A stretch of DNA of 64,000 nucleotides, taken from the NCBI GenBank assembly GCA_007115705.1, contig QXEO01000247.1, positions 14,496,291-14,560,290 on the forward strand, in the 5' to 3' direction. Positions 21,104 to 33,794 of the stretch are shown in pieces (position 1 is the stretch's first letter; the number at the start of each line of letters is the position of its first letter). Under the pieces are notes generated by a model that was given only the letters and a program-made list of their open reading frames with translations, ran no database searches and had not been told where the DNA came from. A program made the position numbers and the translations under genes. This DNA is from Dactylis glomerata. Lineage: Eukaryota; Streptophyta; Magnoliopsida; Poales; Poaceae.

Positions 21104-23881
21104 GCATCCCCAAGCTTAACTCCTGCTCATCCTCGAGTAGGTAAGTGATAACAAAAGAAATAATTTTTGAGGTGACATGCACCTACCCAATCTTGATCAT
21201 CTATGAAAGCATTGAGTGCTGGGATCATAAGAACTTAAAACATGGGCATGAAAGACATAATCTTGATAGAAGAAACTTAGCAACCATGTTATAACATGAA
21301 ATAGAACACAAACAAAAGATCATGAAAATGAAGCAATGAAAGTCAAATGTGTGTTCAAATCATAAGGAAAAACATACAAATGGTTTTCAGCTTGTCCTTC
21401 ATGGAGAGCAAAACATAAATGCATAGGACACCTTCAAGTTTAAGAGGGCGACTAGATACAAATAATTTAAGAACAAGTGAAACCATAGTCATGAATCAAT
21501 CAATGATAAACTTTGGGACAATGCACATTATACTCAGAATGACAACTATGCTCTCTTAGACGGTGCATAAAGGTAGAAGGTGGAGACTCAACATAAAAGT
21601 AAAAGAAAGGCCCTTCGCAGAGGGAGGCAGTGATTAAACATGTGCTAGAGCTTTTCATTTGTAAAACAGAGAGATAAAAATTGGTTTTGAGAGGTGGTTG
21701 TCTTTGTCAACGACTGGCAATGGGGTTCTTACTATCTTCCATACAAAAATGAAGCAAGTTTTTGAGAGAGAGATTGGCACTTTTGTGCTCTTTTATAAAG
21801 CTTGGCACTCCTCCCCACCTTTTTTCCTTTCTCAAACCATGGCTAACCGATTTCATCGGGTGCCCACCAACATTCACATACCATGGAGGAGTGCCTTTTT
21901 TTCTTTCTTTTTTTTCTCTTTATTTTTCTTTTTGGAATAAGACAATATGGAAGATAGCAAATCCGACCACTACGTCCCCATGAGCTGAAAACAGTGCCAC
22001 AAAATGAGAAGTATTTTGAAGGTTTTTTGAAAGGTAGCACATGAAAATTTACTTGGAATGGCTTGCAAATACCATGCATAGGAATTTATAGTGGACACAA
22101 TGGCAAACTTGGTTTTTGGGAGTTGGATGCACGAGTAGAGCTCATACTCAGTACAAAATGAGGGCTAGCAAAAGACTGGGAGCGACCAACTAAGAGAGCA
22201 ATAACAACCATAATCATGCAAAGCAACATTAAAAGAAGCATAAGATGGCATCAAAAGTCAAAAACTAAATGATCATAGAGACTATTGGCGACTTTGTATG
22301 AGTCTAACATGTGTGAGCATGCGCCAAGTCAACCCAAATAAAGCATCAAGGAAAAAACCAAAATAATGCTTCCAAACGATAAAAACAACGCATGATTTTT
22401 TTCAAAGGCTCATTAAGCAAGCTCAATCATTTGAGACAAGTCATGCCACAGCAAAAATCACTAAGCATACTATCAAAACGCAATCAAGCATGGCATGCAA
22501 AAGTCTAAGCCGAAGTCTAAACAAGCTCCTTTTTGTACCACTTTTTTGCATGAAACTTTTCTCTTTTCCAACACCATTCAAACCTTTTTGAGACAACTCT
22601 TTTGATAAAAGCCAACATAGACCAAAGGTCCAAATACACCTTGATGCAAAGATAAAACAAGATCTGAACAAAAATCAAGGCAAAAAATGCAAGCTAAATG
22701 CAGTAGCAGAAAAAGAGAACACTCGTTGAAACGATAAGAGTGAAAAACGGAGTGTTCTTGGCAAATGAAAAACGAAGCATGTCTCTCTCCAAACACATGA
22801 TGTGATCCAAACATTTATTGCAGCAAACAAAGCAAAAGAAAACTGAAAATAAAAGCAACTGACGCTCCAAGAAAAACACATAGTGCATGAAGCAATAAAA
22901 ATATAGTGTCTTGAAAGGTGACCTGATTTTTGCCGATGAAGAAGGGGTGCCTCGGGGGCATCCCCAGGCTTTGACGCTTGTACTTCTTGGATGTTTCTTG
23001 GGGGTGACATGGGCATCCCCAAGCTTGAGCTTTTGTCCATTCTTCATCTCATCTCATCATTCTCCAATCCCTACACTTGAAAACTTCCTTCATACAAAAC
23101 TAAACACAATTTTATTAGCAACATTAGTTTAAGCATAGTAATGAATCAACCCTTTTTGCTTCAGGTTTCAACTCAAAACCACCACATATAAAGTATATAC
23201 TACTGTAGCAACTTCCCAAAAAGTTCCGTGATCAAAAGAACACAAAAAGAAAGCGATAAAGCGGCAAAAACGAATAGTGGCAGAAATCGGTCAAAACAGA
23301 ACAGCTCACAAAGGTCGAATTTTTAGAGGGTTTTCTGTTGCTCAAATCAAAAAGTGTTCAACTAATGAAAGTTTGGATATAACCTGGGGCATATGCACAA
23401 GAAATCTCAGGTCCAAACTATATACAGAGAATTTTCACGAATTTTTACGGTGCAGCACTGAAAACTGTTTCAGGACAGCAACATCCCCAAATCTTACCTC
23501 GCTCAAATTAGAGGCTTCTCTTGGCACAACAACGAAATAAAAATGATAAGAAGAGGTCATTACAGTAGTAATAACTTCCAAAACTCAAATAAAAGAAAAA
23601 GTACTGAAAATAAAACAATGGGTTATCTCCCAAGAGTGCTTTTCTTTAATGCCTTTGAGCTAGGCGCAGTAATTTGCAAAGATGCTCATGTAGGCGCCAT
23701 AAAAGAGCTTAAGGCAAAGGCACCATATAGGAACTTAAAGCAATAGAGAGCATCAAAAAGCAAATGTGAAAGACATTTAAATCTGAACCACTTCCTATAA
23801 AAAATAATCTTGTAAAGAGACAAGTCATGAAAGCGCAAAGCAAAAAGCATAGGAAGGCAAAACAAGTACAACTTCAAGAAA
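21104..23881 (-). other. Element Y internal untranslated region, 3' part
   Basis: Non-coding internal DNA of Y, beginning with the polypurine tract (minus AAGCTTGGGGATGC, 21104-21117). Large parts recur in element X (38761-41880), including the block with GATGAAGAAGGGGTGCC near 22935 and 40930. This shows shared descent of the two non-autonomous elements. No gene seen. Confidence 0.7.
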
Positions 23882-24277
23882 TTACAACATAAAGAGGGGA
23901 AACTCAATATTGTTGAGGTCCATCAAACCATGTTTCCCTCTCTCATAATAACTTTCGGTAGCATCATGAATAGAACTAACAATATAACTATCACATAAAG
24001 CATCCCTATCATGAGCCACATGCATAAAAGAATTAATACTCCCCACATGAACAATCGTAGTAGGAGAAGATTCGACAAAATAATTATTCTCATCACCATA
24101 ATCATCAAAAATAGGAGGCATATTGTAATCATAACTAATTTTCTCCTCAAAAGTAGGTGAACTGAAAATATTATACTCATCATCATAACCATCATAAACT
24201 AGAGGTTTAGTATCATCACAAGCTAGAAAACAGCTATTTCGCAAAGCATACTCATCAAACATATCATCATAAGAAGG
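23882..24277 (-). pseudogene. C-terminal part of the element Y internal frame
   Basis: This open frame continues in the same reading frame from the part at 33795-34161, across the chromovirus T insertion and one copy of its AACAT duplication. It is acidic and Tyr/Asp-rich (for example YDGYDDEYNIFSS), contains HDATESYYERGKHG and ends at 23882. Element X has a similar motif, HDATENYYERGKYG, in its frame at 41660-42618. The frame carries no enzyme motif and sits where gag would be expected. Its function is unknown; a structural or trans-packaging role is only a guess. Confidence 0.6.
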
Positions 24278-24282
24278 AACAT

Positions 24283-27200
24283 TGTAACAACCTCGAATTT
24301 ATCACAAATTCGAAGTGCCCGTTATGTATTCCACCACAATCCCAGAATCATTGTTGTGATACACATAACGTAGTTGGTAACCAGTTCCATAGACATTACA
24401 ATACGATGGTTCAAATACAATGGTCATAGTGACCAAGTTCATATTACAACACAATATAGCAGCGGAAATAACGTCTTCGGGTCCATGCCTTCACCCTACA
24501 GGCAATGGCGACTCAGTAGAAGATCTTAGTTCTGGTACTCTTCTTCATAACCTTCCTCCGGATACTCTTCCCCATAGTCTGGCCAAGTTGATAGCCAGGG
24601 ACACAGCCATGAGTACATTGGATGCACTCACAAACCATCTTATAAAGGAAATGATGAAGTAGATATGCAAGTTTGATATGGTGGACTAAGCACTAAGTTT
24701 ATTTGCAAAAGCTAGTTTTATTTCCCAAGAAGGTTCTTTATTAGAGAAGAAGATTTAATTCTCTAAATACATCTAGAGAGGAACTTCAAGTGTGTCAATA
24801 TCAATGTCAAGTCAAGGCATTCACCAAGTTCATCATCGGTTGTTTATATTCTTGACAAAAGTCAAGTACAGCTTGCCAACTGTCCATGACCGCGGACGCG
24901 GCTATTCGAATAGTTTTGAAACCTCTGCAGAGGGGTACACTTTACCCACAAGATTCGATACATCTGCCGGGAGAAATCCACGGATCGTCATACACAAAGT
25001 ATGCGAGGTTCAGATAATCAAACAAACTCTTTCACTTGTCTACTCTAGTATCGGATCCTTCCCTAAGAGTCCATTCTGGCACTCATAGTTTTGCCCGCTG
25101 CAGAGTGCTGCATGAATGGAATTTCCACTCGGTTCGAAAGTACCCGCGCACGGTGTACTTCTATAAAGGATGATACAAGGCCTCCCATACTAGGGTAAAC
25201 AAGCTACGGACTAAGCCCCTTCCCATTTAGGGGTAATGTGGTCGTACGGTATGGTTGGCTCACATAGTACATCACTCGTTATCCTTTAGAAATAAATTCC
25301 ATAGTCCTTAGTCAAGATTATTTTCTTTCATAAAACCATCATGTAGGAGAAATCTTCAATTCAAGTTTTCAAGTTCATGTCACCAACTTCAAGAAGGGTT
25401 CCCCTTAGAGATGGCCTCAATTTTATTAGCGACTAAGCAACTACCTTGAGTGATGTTTAAAACTAAGGAAAATCTTGGATAAACTCAGCCGGATGCTCTT
25501 GTTAAGCAAGATATCACTACACAACTATCATTCTACCCTAGCAATTCAATCATGCAATTTACTTAAAACAGGTAGAATGCAATAGTAAAACTAGGCATTT
25601 GGAGTATGATTCAAAAGATGGCTTGCCTTGGTTGGAAAGTGTTCGGGGTAGTCTTCTTCTTCTTGATAATATTCCCCCTCAATATCCTCCTCAGCAACAC
25701 TAGCATCTAATAACGAATAAACACAAATCACACAATCACTACACAAGGCTAACAACACAACAAGCACACATACTTGTTTTCAAACAATAGCATTCATGTT
25801 GGATTTTATTGAGTTGGGGTGCAAGGTTTCTTCCAAGTGTTCATTTAGTGTGTAAGTTAGATTTTCTACCATGTGCCATGTGTTGTTTACTTTTTAAGTA
25901 TGGATATGAAACTAGGGTATTAGGGCTAGTTCAAGTGGGGAGGGATTAATTAAGTAAATTGGTATTGAGGGCAAAACTAATTCTAGGTATATAATAGAGA
26001 TCTATCATTTTATGCTACCAACTAGGATTGGATTAGGGTCTAATGGATACCACTAAATAGGTTTGAGTTGATTAAGGTTGGACTAACAGTAGGGGAGTTA
26101 ATTAGTGAGTTCACAAACCAAGTTTCATAATTTTAGGAGGTTTAAACAATTTTCTAGAATTTTCCTATGATTAATAAAGCTATGGTCAAAGTATTCTTAT
26201 TGAATTAAATCCCTAACTCAATTTGGATTCTAACCAGTTTCAGAGGCTAGACAATTTCATAAGCTTTCCAACACATATTTATTTGCTAAAAATGGATTTC
26301 TAAATCTCTTGGAATTAAAGTTTGAAAATCATATCTGAAACATATTTGAATTAATTCAAAACGGGCGGGAAATAAAATAAAAACGATTCGGACCGAATTC
26401 TCATAGAACTGGGCCGATTTCAGAAATAACCCGAACGGGCTGGCCCAATACCGCTTCGCCCGGGGCGGGAAATGTTTAAAACGGAGCTGACAGGTGGGGC
26501 CTACTGGTCAGGCCACTTAATTCCACCGAACCGGTACGCGACCGACGGATCAAGATCTAACGGCTCACAGGCGTCGTCTACCTCGGCTAGGGCTGGGAGC
26601 TCACCGGCGTGCAGAGACGAGTGTTCGACGGCGGGGGCTCGACGGAGAGGAAGCAGGGCTTGACGGCGATGACGCAGAACGGCAGCGGCTGCTCGACTCC
26701 TCTGCCTGGCACCGGCGGCGTGTCCAACGGCGGCCGGACGCGATGGCGCCTCCCGCGTCCAGTACCTCGCCGGCGGAGCTGGCGACGGCGAACGGGAACG
26801 AACTGGGGGAGGAGGAGGTGTCTGGGCGATTGCTGGGAGCGGGGTGAGTTCGATCGTGTGCTCGGAGGGGCTTTATATAGGCCAGGAGGCCGAGGGCAAG
26901 GGCGGCTAGAAGGTGGCCGGTGCGGGGGCCCTGGCGACGTGCAAAGGCCACGCCGGGCACGGCGGCCTCGGGGGCGTGCTGGAGGGGTGTTGTCTCGGCG
27001 GCGGAGTGCTGTGGGTCGGTGCTGGCGAGGTCACGACGGTCGGCAACGTGCAGCGAGCAGAGGGAGAAGAGAGGGGGTCCTGGGCGTGTTCTTCCTCTTG
27101 TCCTCCATTTCTCACGGCTCGGGTCGGGGCAGAGGGGGCTGGGCTCGACCAAGGAGGCTTCCCAGGCATGGCTACAGGGTTGAGACGAACGGGAACAGCG

Positions 27201-27842
27201 AGGCTCACAGTGAAACCGATTTTTCCTGATTTTTGCTCCCCAGGTGTTCGGTCAAATGCCCGCAAGAAATTTGAATTCGAAATTTTGAAAATGGCCACTG
27301 TGGTTCATCAACATATTGGACAAGGGTTCTAGAACTATTTTTGTTTGGAGAAAATATCATGTTTTGCAGAAATTTGTATTTGAAATTAGGGTTTGGTTGC
27401 TGAATCAGAGTCAAAGTTTGGCAGAAGTTTGAGTTAGGTTACGCTTTGAATTTTGGTTTGAAACTTCTTGGTTGAGTTAGTATGCAACTTGGTCAAGCTC
27501 AACTAACTGACCACACCTTCACTTGAGTTACAGATTTCTTATTCTAAGTGCTCAAAGTAGGGTGGTCAATAATAATTTCTAGATCAACTTTTTCTCCTCT
27601 TTTTCTTTCTTTCTTTTGTTTCTGGTTTCTTTGGCCCTTATAATTCTTCTCTAATGCTTCTGGTGGTTAAGCTTGAATTAACTAACTATTGCACCACAAT
27701 TTATAACACACATGAAATCATAAAAGACATATAATAGAAAAATACATGCATACATGCAATAATAGATAAAAAGTTTTAGTTGGTTCAAAAATTTGGTACT
27801 TTAATTAATAGGAAGTGGATTACAAATTTCTGAGTTGTTACA
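24283..27842 (-). repeat. 3' LTR of element T (3560 bp)
   Basis: Minus-strand start TGTAACAACTCAG, end CGAGGTTGTTACA. TATA box CTATATAAAG on the minus strand at 26871-26880. The GC-rich part at about 26400-27240 has open frames on both strands but no recognisable domain. An 8-bp inverted repeat (CGTTATGT 24320-24327, ACATAACG 24363-24370) lies close to the U5 end. Confidence 0.9.
26871..26880 (-). promoter_or_regulatory. TATA box in the 3' LTR of element T
   Basis: The minus strand reads CTATATAAAG in a GC-rich context, the likely LTR promoter. Because the 5' LTR copy is missing, the only promoter left in T faces out into element Y. Confidence 0.6.
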
Positions 27843-27861
27843 ATCTTCCCCCCTTAAAAAG
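27843..27861 (-). other. Polypurine tract of element T
   Basis: Minus-strand CTTTTTAAGGGGGGAAGAT directly before the 3' LTR start. Confidence 0.85.
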
Positions 27862-27885
27862 AATCTCGTCCTCGAGATTCACTAA

Positions 27886-30800
27886 TTAAGAACTGAAAAG
27901 ATTGGGAAACTCTTTCTGAAGGTAATCTTCTCGTTCCCAAGTAGCTTCATCTTCGGTGTGATTACTCCACTGAACTTTCAGAAACTTGATGCTTCGGGTT
28001 CGAGTGGTTCGATATGCTTCTTCGAGGATACGAATAGGCACTTCACGATAGGTCAAATCTTTGTTGATATCCACAGAACGGTGATCAATATTCTTGAAGA
28101 TTTCTGGCTTCTCCGGAACTTCAAGACATTTCCGAAGTAAAGACACGTGAAAGACATCGTGCACTTCAGACAATTCAGGGGGCATTTCCAACTGATATGA
28201 CACTTCTCCTTTGCGGCCTAGTATCTTGAAGGGTCCAATATACCTTGGTGCAAGCTTTCCTTTTACTTGAAATCTCTGCATTCCCTTGAGAGGTGATACT
28301 CTAAGATAAACAAAATCTCCAATCTTGAAGGTCAGTTCTCTACGTCTCTTGTCGGCATAACTCTTCTGTCTCGACTGGGCTGCCTTGAGGTAATCACGAA
28401 TCATGCGAACCTTCTCTTCAGCCTCTTGCAGAATGTCCGGTCCAAATATCTGACTGTCTCCGGTTTCTGACCAATTCAAAGGGGTACGACACTTTCTTCC
28501 ATATAAAGCTTCAAATGGGGCCATTCGCAAACTGGCTTGATAACTGTTGTTGTAGGAAAACTCCGCGAAAGGCAGGCAATCTTCCCACTTAGCTCCATAG
28601 GCTAGAACACAGGCTCTCAACATATCTTCAAGTATTTGATTTACCCTTTCAGTCTGTCCATCAGTCTGAGGGTGGTAAGCTGTGCTAAAGGCTAATTTGG
28701 TTCCCAAGGCTTGGTGCAAACTTCTCCAAAATCTCGAGGTGAATTGGGTTCCTCGATCGGAAACTATGGTTTTAGGGACTCCATGCAAACTCACAATTCT
28801 GGATAGATAAAGATCTGCCAGCTGTCCTGAGGTATAAGTGGTTTTGACAGGAATGAAGTGGGCCACTTTGGTCAGTCTATCCACAATGACCCAGATAGAG
28901 TCATTTCCACGGCTAGACCGTGGAAATCCAGTGATGAAATCCATTCCAACAGATTCCCACTTCCATTCCGGAACTTGCAAAGGTTGCAGCAATCCCGCAG
29001 GATGTTGATGTTCAGCCTTGACTCTTTGACAAATATCACACTTAGATATGAACGATGCAATCTCACGCTTCATTCCATGCCACCAAAATTGTTCCTTTAA
29101 ATCTTGGTACATCTTAGTTCCACCGGGATGAATGGAGTAAGGTGTCTCATGGGCTTCCTTCATAATAACTTCAATTCTGAGTCAGCCGGCACACAAATAC
29201 GTCCTTTATACCAAAGAACTCCTTGATCATCTTCTTCAAATCCTGGCACCTTGTCGGAACTAATTCTGCGCTTAATTTCGTCAATACTCTCATTTCCCTT
29301 ATGGGCTTCTTTGATTTGGCTCATCAAGGTGGGTTGAAACTCAAGGTTGGCTAAGAATCCTCGACTGACTAGTTCCAATCCAAACCTTTCAAACTCTTGG
29401 TGCAACATGGGTTGCTCCTCTTTGATCATCATATTCAACGAGCATGGCTTTCTACTCAATGCATCGGCCACTACATTGGGCTTACCAGGGTGATAATGAA
29501 TTTCCAGATCATAATCCTTGATCAACTCTATCCATCTTCTTTGCCTCATGTTTAACTCCTTCTGAGTGAAAATATACTTCAGACTCTTGTGATCAGTGTA
29601 GATCTCGCAACGGTTACCCATAAGATAGTGCCTCCAAGTCTTCAAAGCTGGAACTACGGCTGCTAACTCCAGATCATGGGTTGGATAGTTTTCTTCATGA
29701 GGTCGAAGCTGCCGGGAGAGTTAAGCTATGACCTTGCCTTCTTGCATTAACACACAACCAAGTCCAAGTTTGGAGGCGTCGCAATAGACATCAAAGTTTT
29801 TGGTGATATCGGGCATGGTTAGGACGGGGGCGGTCACCAATCGCTTCTTCAGCTCTTGAAAACTCTCTTCACACTTAGGGGTCCATTCAAACTTCTTGTC
29901 TTTCTTCAACAGTTGGGTCATTGGCCGGGCAATGCTTGAAAACCCTTCAACAAATTTGCGGTAATATCCCGCTAATCCGAGGAAACCTCTAACTTCAGTT
30001 TGAGTGGTAGGGGCTTCCCATTCCATGACTGATTTGATCTTCGTTGGGTCTACTGATACTCCTCCGGCTGATAATATATGGCCTAAGAATCCAACTTCCT
30101 TCAACCAGAACTCACATTTACTGAACTTGGCATATAGCTGATGCTCTCTAAGAGTCTCTAAGATTAATCTCAGATGGGTTGCATGCTCTTCTTCGGACTT
30201 GGAGTAGATAAGAATGTCATCAATGAAGACAACCACAAACTTATCCAAAAACTCCATGAACACCTTATTCATGAGGTTCATGAAATAAGCAGGGGCATTG
30301 GTTAATCCGAAGGACATTACGGTGTACTCATACAATCCGTATCGGGTAGTGAAGGCTGTTTTGGGTATATCCGTTGCACGGATCTTCAGTTGATGGTATC
30401 CAGTTCTAAGGTCTATCTTCGAGAAGACTCGAGCTTCGGTCAATTGGTCAACCAGATCATCAATCTTTGGGAGAGGATACTTATTCTTGATGGTAACATC
30501 ATTTAGCTTGCGGTAATCAGTGCACAGTCGGCTGGAACCGTCACTTTTATCTACAAACAAGACGGGTGATCTCCAGGCAGATGAACTTGGTTGAATCAAT
30601 CCCTTACTCAAAAGGTCATCCAATTGCTTCTTTAACTCCACTAGTTCAGCTGGGTTCATACGATAGGGTCGTTGGGCTATAGATCCCATTCCGGGAATAA
30701 GCTCAATGATAAACTCAATATCCCGATCCGGTGGCATTCCGGGTAGCTCATCGGGAAAAACATCCGGGTATTCACAGACGATGGGAACTTCCTCTATAGT

Positions 30801-31313
30801 TGGTCCTGAGATACTCTTATGACATCTGGTGGTTTGGGGTGGCTTAACTGACACATGCTTTACTACAATTCCAGTGCTACTCTTCATGGTGATGGTCTTC
30901 TTGGCACAATCTATCACTCCTTGATGGGAAGACATCCAATTCATACCGAGAACTACTTCCAAACCTTTAGTTCCCAACACTATCATATTGGCTAAGAAGG
31001 CTATTCCATGAATTTCTATGGGAACTGCCAAACAGTTCCACTCAGCCCTTGTTGTTGACCCAGGTATTTGTACTAACATGGCATGTTTCATGGGTGTTGG
31101 TTGAAGTCCACTTTTATCAACAAATAACTTAGTAACAAACGAGTGTGAAGCTCCAGAATCAAACAGAACTCTTGCAGGAACTGAATTAACAGGGAACATA
31201 CCAAGCACAACGTCGGTTGCTTCCTGAGCTTCTTCAACATTCATGTGATTCAGACGGCCTCGAGGGTGAGGTTGGTTCCTTGGTGGATAATTCCTGCCAT
31301 TTCCAACCCGGCG
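27886..31313 (-). pseudogene. pol region of chromovirus T (protease, RT, RNase H, integrase, chromodomain)
   Basis: Order on the minus strand: protease with FDSGASHSFV (about 31165), reverse transcriptase with VVVFIDDILIYSK (about 30210), and RNase H with FDVYCDASKLGLGCVLM. Integrase follows, with its HHCC zinc region (29150-28980) and D, D, E core (MDFITGFP, SDRGTQFT, GQTERVNQ). The chromodomain is KVQWSNHTEDEATWERED before the stop at 27886. The frame is closed by a stop at 31314 between gag and protease (a Gln-type codon changed to TAG) and by TAA at 29721 in RNase H, where Tyr is expected. It also has a frameshift near 29163 just before the integrase zinc region. Domain order and sequence are close to those of element U, but the damage sites differ, so the two copies decayed independently. 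Confidence 0.88.
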
Positions 31314-32392
31314 CTATTGCTGAGCAGGAGCAGTGGTCTTGGATGCATCATTCAGCTTCTTCGGGCATTCATTGGAGTAGTGCCCCTTGATTCCGCACTC
31401 ATAACAGGTAACACCAGACTTGTCACCAGGCTTGGGCAGCACAGGGGCGCCATTTGGCCTAGGGGTATTGGTGTTGAAGTTGTTGCCATTAGGTCTTGGA
31501 GGTGCACGATTGAAGTTGTTGCCGGTCGGACGGTTGGGATAATTGGGACGTGGAGCAGGTGCAGATGGCCTCATAGGTCTAGGGGTGAAACCCATAGGTG
31601 GATTTCCCCTTGGCTTCTGAGAGTTGCTTGAGTTGCCTTGATACATCATACGGCGCTTACGGTTCTCCGCAGCTTGCTTGAGTTTGCCTTCCATCTGAAT
31701 GGCAGAGTCAACCAATGACTCCAGGTCTGCAAAGGGAATGCTGACCAAGACACATTGCATCTCATCATGAAGTCCATTCAGAAATCTTTCTTGCTTCTTC
31801 TCATTGGTGTTAGTGTCATCTGGGGCATACCTAGACAAGGTAAGAAACTTGTCATGGTAGTCCACCACCGATAGGGAACCTTGCTTTAGATTTCTGAACT
31901 CATCTCTCATCCTTTTAATCAATCCCAAAGAAACGTGGGCCTTGCTGAACTTGCTCTTGAACTCCTCCCAAGGCATCACATACCTTGGGCTTGCATCGCA
32001 CGGGTGCTATCCCACCAAGCTCTTGCGGCTCCAGCAAGATAGTGGGTGGTGTACAAGACCTTCTCATTTTCGCCGACTCCAGCGACTGCCAAATTGTTCT
32101 CCATGGTGCGAAGCCAGTCATCAGCATCTAATGGTTCTTCAGACTTAGTGAACATGGGTGGGTTGGTGTTTTGGAAACTCTTTAGCTTGGATCGGTGATC
32201 ATCATTGCCATTGTTCTCTCCTTCCCCATGGCCATTTCCATTGCCATTGTTGTGGTTCATTGCCATCTGGGTTAGCTGCTGAAGAGTGGCCAAGTTAGCT
32301 TGGCGCTCAGCTCGGGCTGCTTCTCGGTCTTCCATGATCAACCTTAGCAGTTCTGCCATTTCTGGGTTCGGAGGTGGGGGTGCTCGTGGCAT
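31314..32392 (-). pseudogene. gag of chromovirus T, frameshifted
   Basis: Start ATG at 32390-32392. The N-terminal segment is Pro-rich, then Asn/Gly-rich (HNNGNGNGHGEGENNGN), and the capsid-like region carries ARAWWDSTRAM. Near 31978 one base is missing, and the frame continues as MPWEEFKSKFSKAHVSLG. A Pro/Asn/Arg-rich segment follows, then a CCHC zinc knuckle (CYECGIKGHYSNEC). The frame ends at the TAG at 31314, which in the ancestor was probably read through into protease. Homologous to the gag of element U (AAMWWETYQ, NTFREGFRTTHISLG). Confidence 0.85.
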
Positions 32393-32665
32393 CTGAAGAT
32401 AACGTGTGTAAGACAAGAGGGAAAGCTAATTGCTAAGATTTAAATGTAACATAGATGATGCAATTTTTGTCTTACTAAGGCCTTAAGGGCCAAATTTAAA
32501 TTTCATTCAACAAGCATCAAACATATCATACATACGAGTTCACACATTACAAATGGTTTACATCAAACCATTGCGACTCGTCTACTAAAGAGGGGGATAC
32601 AACTCACACCTACACGAAGTGACTTAAAGTAAACTCATAACTAGATAACACGGGGATCTCCAAAT

Positions 32666-33448
32666 CTAAACACCGGGCTCCTTGGGGTCTTCCTCCTCAT
32701 CATCCATAATGAATCCAGCATCCTCATCATTCTCCTGATCATCAAGGTCCTCCATGAAGTCATCCTCGTCACTAATGAGGGCATTATCCTCCTTGCGGAG
32801 ATCAATGCCTTCCTCCTCACCAAGGTGGCTCTCTAGACTCTCAATGTACTCAGTCAGCTCAGCCACATTGGCCTTCAACTCCTCAATAATCTGATCCCTC
32901 TCATCGCGCTGGCGGCGAAGACTCTTGCGATCCCTAGCAAGGATCCTGATAGTGCTTCTCGCCTCCACAAGTGTGAAGTGCTCAAGGTTGGCCTTGGTAC
33001 GGGCACGATCTGCCTCCTGCTGAGTGGAGTATAGCAAGAAGTCCATGTGATCGACATAAGTACTCGGCTCATTTTGCCCTGGCATGTTTGCGGGACGCCC
33101 GTCCGCATCATGCCGAGCAAAGTTCCTAAAGCGCTCCCCCTGGATCTCCTCCACATGCAGTCCGCACAAGCGGGCGTGCATCTCCTGCATACCTCGGACC
33201 AAACCATCGGCCCAAGTGTTCTCCACAAGCTCAAACTTGATCCTTGGAGAACTTAGATCTCCCTTCTTGCCACGGCAACTCGCCCTGATAAGCCACCGTA
33301 GCTCTCCATCCGGGTGCTCATTGAGCACGGCTCCCTTGAACTCCGGATACAGATGATCCAGGAACAAGGTCAGGGTGGTGAGGTCGCGCTCGAAACAAAG
33401 GCTACCACCATGGCCCAACTGGTACTGCTCAGTGAATACCGGGGCCAT
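32666..33448 (-). CDS. Pre-gag open frame of chromovirus T (coiled-coil, acidic)
   Basis: Intact 260-residue frame from ATG at 33446-33448, between the primer site and gag. It has an N-terminal globular-looking part with ELRWLIRASCRGK and NTWADGLVRGMQEMHARL, comparable to MEKWLIQTTIQGR and the Trp-rich block in the element U protein. Residues 145-215 are a heptad-like Arg/Glu/Leu-rich segment, and the tail is strongly acidic (DDEEEDPKEPGV). As in U it has no stop while the neighbouring gag and pol are broken. Function unknown. It is not Gag, and no enzyme motif is seen. Confidence 0.7.
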   Translation of the reverse strand: MAPVFTEQYQLGHGGSLCFERDLTTLTLFLDHLYPEFKGAVLNEHPDGELRWLIRASCRGKKGDLSSPRIKFELVENTWADGLVRGMQEMHARLCGLHVEEIQGERFRNFARHDADGRPANMPGQNEPSTYVDHMDFLLYSTQQEADRARTKANLEHFTLVEARSTIRILARDRKSLRRQRDERDQIIEELKANVAELTEYIESLESHLGEEEGIDLRKEDNALISDEDDFMEDLDDQENDEDAGFIMDDEEEDPKEPGV

Positions 33449-33649
33449 CTACAAAATTTTAGATTAGATTAAGTTAGTGATCAACTCAAGTGTGCAAAAT
33501 TTTAAGTAGGCCAAAAACTGAATCATGTACAAAGCTTTATAAATAGAGAGGAAAAGACTAAGCAATTTTAAACCATTACTTATATCTTTGCTTTTATAAA
33601 GGTTTCATTCAACGCCCATTCTAACTAAGGTCTCCTATGGTCAGCCTAG

Positions 33650-33661
33650 GCTCTGATACCA
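33650..33661 (-). other. Primer binding site (initiator tRNA-Met) of element T
   Basis: Minus-strand TGGTATCAGAGC, three bases from the palindromic end at 33665. Its presence shows that the palindrome begins with a true U5 end of the 5' LTR. Confidence 0.92.
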
Positions 33662-33664
33662 ACT

Positions 33665-33789
33665 TGTAACAACCTCGAATTTATCACAAATTCGAAGTGC
33701 CCGTTATGTGTATCACAACAATGATTCTGGGATTGTGGTGGAATACATAACGGGCACTTCGAATTTGTGATAAATTCGAGGCTGTTACA
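33665..33789 (-). repeat. 125-bp palindromic 5' end of element T replacing its 5' LTR
   Basis: Two 45-bp arms (33665-33709 and 33745-33789) are reverse complements with one mismatch. They flank a 35-bp centre that is the exact reverse complement of 24328-24362 in the 3' LTR. Read inward from the outer edge, 33789 to 33702 equals 24283 to 24370 with one mismatch. Both outer ends of T are therefore the same U5 terminus, in inverted orientation. The outer edge abuts the AACAT target duplication. Confidence 0.93.
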
Positions 33790-33794
33790 AACAT

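Larger units (their letters stand above)
24283..33789 (-). mobile_element. Element T: Gypsy chromovirus nested in element Y, with an abnormal 5' end
   Basis: Target duplication AACAT (24278-24282 and 33790-33794). The left side is a full 3' LTR (24283-27842). The interior holds pre-gag, gag and pol in minus-strand order with an initiator tRNA-Met primer site. The right side should be a 3.5-kb 5' LTR but is only a 125-bp palindrome, so T has no U3 promoter at its 5' end. A chromodomain at the integrase C-terminus places it with element U (Tekay/Del-like). Confidence 0.88.

Noticed and set aside
24283..24370. A MITE with long terminal inverted repeats at both ends of element T
   Set aside because: The left copy is the continuous end of a 3.5-kb LTR and the right copy abuts a primer site. 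Both outer edges carry the target duplication of the whole element, so the U5/U5 explanation fits better.
26601..27332. Gly/Arg-rich open frames in the T LTR
   Set aside because: Several overlapping frames on both strands of a GC-rich LTR promoter region, without domain signals.
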